A program made the position numbers and the translations under genes. Below are positions 60,648 through 64,000 of a DNA stretch of 64,000 nt, piece by piece. Numbering within the stretch: the stretch's first letter is position 1; each line of letters begins with the position of its first letter. The stretch is from Gemmiger gallinarum (GTDB lineage Bacteria; Bacillota; Clostridia; Oscillospirales; Ruminococcaceae). The stretch is taken from assembly GCF_014982805.1 (NCBI RefSeq), contig NZ_JADCKC010000001.1, positions 682,001 to 746,000 on the forward strand, in the 5' to 3' direction. The notes below the pieces were generated by a model. The model was not told where the DNA came from and searched no databases. It saw nothing but the letters and a program-made list of their open reading frames with translations.

Positions 60648-61396
60648 TATAACAGTCCTCCTATTTCCTCCGCAGAAGCTCTGCGGTGCAGTGCTAAGGT
60701 TTTGACCAGCGCCTCGCACGAGGCATTCACGACCAGCTCGGGGGGATAGTCCACTTCCTCCAGCAGCGCCACCAGCGGCTGCATGTTCTCCCGCAGCTGG
60801 CGGGTGCTGTGGGCGTCGGTGTCCAGCGAGATGCGGCAGCCGTTTTTCAGGCAGGCACGCACCAGCGCCCGCATATTGGGGATGCCGTCCTTGCGGACAT
60901 GAAAGGAATTTCCGTTGAGCTCCACGACCTTGTTGTTTGCGGCAAACGCCCTGGTGACCAGGTCGTAGTCATAGCGGTAATTCTGCTGTTCCGAATGCCC
61001 GATGCAGTCGACATAAGGATTTTCCGCCACCGCAAGCCAGAGGCTGGTGGCCTCCTTCTCGGTGAGCAATCCCGGCAGACAGGCACTGTGAATGGACGCC
61101 ACCACCCAGTCCATGCCCTGCAAAAGGCTCTGGGGCAGGTCCAGCCCGCCGTGGGTATCCATGACGTTGACCTCGGCGCCGTAAAGCATGACCACATTGC
61201 CGATCTTCCGGTCCAGGGCAGAGAAATTCTGGAAATGCCAGATATGGGGCGCGTCGGGCATGGCGGGGGCATGGTCGGTGATCGCCAGGGCGCGGTAGCC
61301 CAGGCGGGATGCCTCGGCCGCCATCTCGTCCAGAGTGTGGTAGGCGTGGGTGGCGCTGAGGGTATGGGTGTGCAGGTCTGCGATGATGGAATTCAT
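60647..61396 (-). CDS. PHP-domain phosphatase (YcdX-like)
   Basis: 249 residues. The PHP metal motifs appear in order: DLHTHTLSATHAY at 7-19, ITDHAPAM near 39-46, a Glu in GAEVNVMD near 73, SIHSA near 101, GHSEQ near 133, and DTDAH near 192. The set resembles YcdX-type trinuclear phosphatases more than polymerase PHP domains. The substrate is unknown. It is the second gene of the operon, 46 bases after hprK and one base overlapping glcK. Confidence 0.88.
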   Translation of the reverse strand: MNSIIADLHTHTLSATHAYHTLDEMAAEASRLGYRALAITDHAPAMPDAPHIWHFQNFSALDRKIGNVVMLYGAEVNVMDTHGGLDLPQSLLQGMDWVVASIHSACLPGLLTEKEATSLWLAVAENPYVDCIGHSEQQNYRYDYDLVTRAFAANNKVVELNGNSFHVRKDGIPNMRALVRACLKNGCRISLDTDAHSTRQLRENMQPLVALLEEVDYPPELVVNASCEALVKTLALHRRASAEEIGGLL

Positions 61397-61442
61397 GAAG
61401 TGTGTGACTCTCCTTCAGCCGCGGGGATGGGCGCGGCAATGC

Positions 61443-62375
61443 TTAGAAATCGTTTTCCAGTCCCAGGTGTTTGAGCAGCTCGCGGGCTGCGTTGTAGCCC
61501 ATCTCCTTGGAACGGTTGTTCATGGCGGCCGTCTCCAGAATGACCGCCAGGTTGCGGCCGGGCATAACGGGGATGACCATGCTGGGGACCTTGACCCCCA
61601 GAATGTCGTAGGTCTGGGTCTCCAGGCCGGTGCGGTCATAGTTCTTGGTGCGGTCCCAGGGCTCCAGCTCAACGACGATCTCCACCTCGACGCTGTTCTT
61701 GACGGCGCCGATACCGAACAGCCGGGCCACGTTGATGATACCGATGCCCCGCAGCTCGATGAAGTGGCGGATATTCTCGGGGGCGGACCCCATGATCTTG
61801 TGAGAAGAGACCCGGCGCAGCTCCACCGCGTCGTCGGCGATGAGGCGGTGGCCCCGCTTGACCAGCTCAATGGCGGTCTCGCTCTTGCCCACGCCGGAAT
61901 CGCCCATGATGAGGATACCTTCGCCGTAGACCTCCACCAGAACGCCGTGGCGGGTGATGCGGGGGGCCAGCTCGGTGTTGAGGGTGGTGATCATGCTGCT
62001 CATCAGGGGAGAGGTCATCTCGGAGGAGAGCAGCAGCGCCACGCCGTACTGTTTGGCAAACTCCGTCATTTCAGGCAGGGGTTCCATGTCCCGGGAAATG
62101 ACCACGGCCGGCGGCTGGAAGGAGAAGAGCTTTTCCAGATGGGTACGACGGATCTCCGGTTCCAGCTCGTTGAGGTAGGACATCTCGGTCAGGCCGATGA
62201 TCTGGATGCGGGCGCTGTCAAAGTACTGATAATACCCCGCCAGCATGATGCCGGGACGATACACCTCCGCGGCGTACACCTTGATCTCCTTGAGGTCCCT
62301 GGGTGTGTATGCGACAGTCAGGCCGGATTCCTCGGCCACCCTGTCCAATGTCACGGAAAATTGCTGTTCTTCCAT
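61443..62375 (-). CDS. hprK: HPr kinase/phosphorylase
   Basis: 310 residues. The P-loop GDSGVGKS is at 158-165, His143 (TRHGVLVEVYGEG) matches the catalytic His, and ELRGIGIINVARLFG is the C-terminal family signature. It phosphorylates HPr on Ser46 when fructose-1,6-bisphosphate is high and removes the phosphate when inorganic phosphate is high, driving carbon catabolite control. Its target HPr is encoded at 39776-40039. It leads the seven-gene operon ending in dnaE. Confidence 0.96.
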   Translation of the reverse strand: MEEQQFSVTLDRVAEESGLTVAYTPRDLKEIKVYAAEVYRPGIMLAGYYQYFDSARIQIIGLTEMSYLNELEPEIRRTHLEKLFSFQPPAVVISRDMEPLPEMTEFAKQYGVALLLSSEMTSPLMSSMITTLNTELAPRITRHGVLVEVYGEGILIMGDSGVGKSETAIELVKRGHRLIADDAVELRRVSSHKIMGSAPENIRHFIELRGIGIINVARLFGIGAVKNSVEVEIVVELEPWDRTKNYDRTGLETQTYDILGVKVPSMVIPVMPGRNLAVILETAAMNNRSKEMGYNAARELLKHLGLENDF

Positions 62376-62440
62376 GGTATTCGCCCCTTTCTCGTCTGCT
62401 GTGGCCGGCAGTTGCCCATGCCAAGCCAGTATATAAGGCT

Positions 62441-62469
62441 ATTATAACGTACCGCCCGATTTTTGTACA
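62441..62469 (-). promoter_or_regulatory. promoter of the hprK operon
   Basis: On the minus strand TGTACA (62464-62469) and a perfect TATAAT (62441-62446) have a 17-base spacer, 66 bases before the hprK start. The -35 and most of the spacer lie in an arm of a long inverted repeat. Confidence 0.65.
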
Positions 62470-62494
62470 GCGATACAGCACAAAAATCGGGCGG
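62452..62494. repeat. 15-bp perfect inverted repeat over the hprK promoter
   Basis: CCGCCCGATTTTTGT at 62452-62466 and its exact complement at 62480-62494 flank a 13-base centre. It lies between the acyltransferase stop and the hprK -10 box. It may be an operator for a dimeric regulator or a terminator-like hairpin for the acyltransferase transcript, although no T run follows the stem on either strand. Confidence 0.7.
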
Positions 62495-62518
62495 TAAGAT
62501 TTCCTGTTTTCTTTGAAA

Positions 62519-63538
62519 TCAGCGGGCAAACAGACGACCGGCAGCCGAGCGCACACGCACATCCAGGCGGTAAAGTCCCCAGGACGCAGCAGCGGTAAAT
62601 ACCAGGTACGCCCCGAACAGCAGGGCGGTGTCCCGGCGGGTCAGCGCTGCAAGGTCAAATTTCTGCACCAGCTGCAGAATGATGAAATGGTGGACCAGGA
62701 ACACTGCATAAGAGTACTTGCCCGCCAGGGCGCAGGTACGCTGCAGCCAGGCGGGGGAAGCGGCTTTCGGCCAGGCGGAGAGCACCACGAACACCGCCGC
62801 CGAGACGGCGGCGCACAGCAGCTTGGCATCCAGCACAGTGACCTTGCTGACGGCCCAGAGCACCGGCCAGACCAGCGCCGCCCCAATGACCACTGGCAGG
62901 CGGGGACGCTTTGCCCCCACCACGGTGATGCCGAAGAGGAATTCCAGCAGGTGCACGCCGATGAGCTGGGCGTCCAGACCCGAAAAATGCAGCGCCAGAG
63001 CCAGCACCAGCGTCACCGCCCAGGTGAGCCATTTGTTTTTGCGGATGCCCCCATACAGCAAGGGGAACAGCAGGTAGAGAAACAGAATGCTGCCCAGAAA
63101 CCACTCGCCCACGCAGGCAAAGTCGGTGTGGACCCAGCCTGCCGCCACGGCGAAGTTGTCCAGCCCCAGCACGGTGAGGATGAGCGTGGGGGTCTTGGCG
63201 GCGGCGTAATATCCCGGCTGGGTGACGAACCGGATGGAAAAGCAGATGCACCAGGCCAGCCAGAACATGGGATAGACCGCATGGGCCCGGCGCTTGTAAA
63301 ATGCCGTGGCGGAGAAAGGCTCTCTGGCGGTGTAGGCCAGGGCCGCCCCCGACACGATAAAGAACAGCGACGAGCCGAAGTCCCCCAGATAGATGCCCCC
63401 CGGCAGGGTGCTGGTGAACAGCTTGTGGGGCAGGGTAAAATAGCCGGTGACGGTGGCGTTGAAATGGATGATGAGAATACAGATCAGCGCCAGAGTGCGG
63501 ACAAGGTCGAGATAAAACAGGCGCGGGCGCTTGGACAT
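62519..63538 (-). CDS. acyltransferase 3-family membrane protein
   Basis: 339 residues from ATG 63538 (AAGGGGA upstream). About ten membrane helices are present with the family start LFYLDLVRTLALICILIIHFN (Arg and His of the acyltransferase-3 core at about 14 and 25). Such proteins O-acetylate or otherwise acylate surface polysaccharides and wall polymers. The target is unknown. The upstream truncated gene is 22 bases away and likely in the same transcript. Confidence 0.9.
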   Translation of the reverse strand: MSKRPRLFYLDLVRTLALICILIIHFNATVTGYFTLPHKLFTSTLPGGIYLGDFGSSLFFIVSGAALAYTAREPFSATAFYKRRAHAVYPMFWLAWCICFSIRFVTQPGYYAAAKTPTLILTVLGLDNFAVAAGWVHTDFACVGEWFLGSILFLYLLFPLLYGGIRKNKWLTWAVTLVLALALHFSGLDAQLIGVHLLEFLFGITVVGAKRPRLPVVIGAALVWPVLWAVSKVTVLDAKLLCAAVSAAVFVVLSAWPKAASPAWLQRTCALAGKYSYAVFLVHHFIILQLVQKFDLAALTRRDTALLFGAYLVFTAAASWGLYRLDVRVRSAAGRLFAR

Positions 63539-63560
63539 CAGGCAGTCCCCTTTTCCTTGG

Positions 63561-64000
63561 TTAGTGTTTGCCGCGCAGACGGCGGCGCAGGATACGGGCC
63601 AGATCCCTGGCGGTCTCTTTGGCATCCTGCCGGGCGCTCAGGGCGCAGTCGAGGTGCTCGGGGGTGGCATGGGCCCGGGCATGGGTGTACAGCGTCAGGC
63701 AGCCGTACCCCGCCTGCTGGGCGGCCAGGGGCAGCAGCCACCACCCCGCCGGGCCGTTCAGATCCGGCAGGCCGTCGGGGAAGGCCTCCCCTTTCAGAAA
63801 GACACAGCGCCCCCAGGGCAGTGGCAGAGGCTGTTCTGCCACGGGTGTTTTCCAGCCCAGGCGGGCAGCCTCAGCGCGGAGGACGGGCAGAAGCCGCTGC
63901 CACTCCCCCGCCCTGCCTCCATAGGCCGGACCGTATGCCGGGGCTGCCGGGGCGGCGATGCCCGCCAGAGGGTGGGCAGCCAGCACAGTGCCCGCCGCCC
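63561..64000 (-). CDS. unknown protein, 5' end beyond the window
   Basis: The frame is open from the window edge to a stop at 63561, at least 146 codons. The visible part is rich in Ala, Pro, Leu and Arg, with GWKTPVAEQPLPLPWGRCVFL in the middle and a basic end (ARILRRRLRGKH). It has no membrane helix and no motif I can name. A possible GTG at 63986 would make a complete 141-residue protein, but the frame continues upstream without a stop. It precedes the acyltransferase gene by 22 bases. Confidence 0.55.
   Translation of the reverse strand, partial: AAGTVLAAHPLAGIAAPAAPAYGPAYGGRAGEWQRLLPVLRAEAARLGWKTPVAEQPLPLPWGRCVFLKGEAFPDGLPDLNGPAGWWLLPLAAQQAGYGCLTLYTHARAHATPEHLDCALSARQDAKETARDLARILRRRLRGKH

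Noticed and set aside
63950-64000. AAHPLAG near the window edge read as the prephenate dehydrogenase GAHPMAG motif
   Set aside because: The rest of the visible protein has no other feature of that family, and the N-terminal nucleotide-binding part is outside the window.

Overview
The window reads as chromosomal backbone of a high-GC, Gram-positive Clostridia member, most likely Oscillospiraceae of the Faecalibacterium/Gemmiger/Subdoligranulum kind (inference; no marker gene was compared). The support is a Firmicutes-style gene set (HPr with its kinase HprK, WhiA, RapZ, YlxM, an MraZ-led division cluster), S-box and RFN riboswitches, TTGACA/TATAAT promoters, GGAGG ribosome sites with frequent TTG and GTG starts, and GC-rich coding throughout. 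I see no phage, insertion sequence, CRISPR array or rRNA. Two tRNA genes are present.

Layout. 1-9384 (+): late purine synthesis, purM(end)-purN-purO-like IMP cyclohydrolase-stand-alone AICAR formyltransferase, a terminator and probable new promoter, then purD-purL-a 42-residue membrane peptide-purB. 9385-12696: a membrane-anchored unknown protein, a four-helix membrane protein, and an ECF sigma / zinc-finger anti-sigma / membrane-anchored protein operon. 13020-16242 (-): a P-loop protein with pgi, then a DacF-type carboxypeptidase. 16423-18094 (+): mtaB and tRNA-Asp/tRNA-Thr behind a near-consensus promoter. 18405-25000: a TPR/YD-repeat lipoprotein (-), coaBC (+), SAM-riboswitch-metK (-), FMN-riboswitch-ribU (-), and an MscS channel (+).

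25129-36277 (-): the division and wall cluster mraZ-rsmH-ftsL-pbp2(PASTA)-murF-mraY-ftsW-murG-ftsQ, preceded by four 10-bp MraZ-type repeats. 36531-40039 (-): rsmD with a coiled-coil protein, uvrC, and ptsH (HPr). 40286-44472 (-): ylxM-ffh-rpsP-khpA-rimM-trmD, where trmD is fused to a GNAT acetyltransferase. 44988-51934: a cysteine-synthase-like enzyme (+), a SpoIVFA/SpoIVFB-like peptidase pair (-), a comEA-like/ppk/SRPBCC group (-), and a MalY/PatB aminotransferase (+). 52208-62375 (-): pfkA, then one compact operon hprK-PHP-glcK-murB-rapZ-whiA-dnaE. 62519-64000 (-): an acyltransferase and a truncated unknown gene.

The sugar-handling genes fit together: glucokinase, phosphoglucose isomerase, phosphofructokinase, HPr and HPr kinase are all here, and RapZ and WhiA sit with wall synthesis (murB) in the same operon as hprK. 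The less ordinary points are the TrmD-GNAT fusion, the peptide inside the purine operon, the split IMP-forming steps, the MraZ operator array, the inverted repeat over the hprK promoter, and the SpoIVF-like pair.
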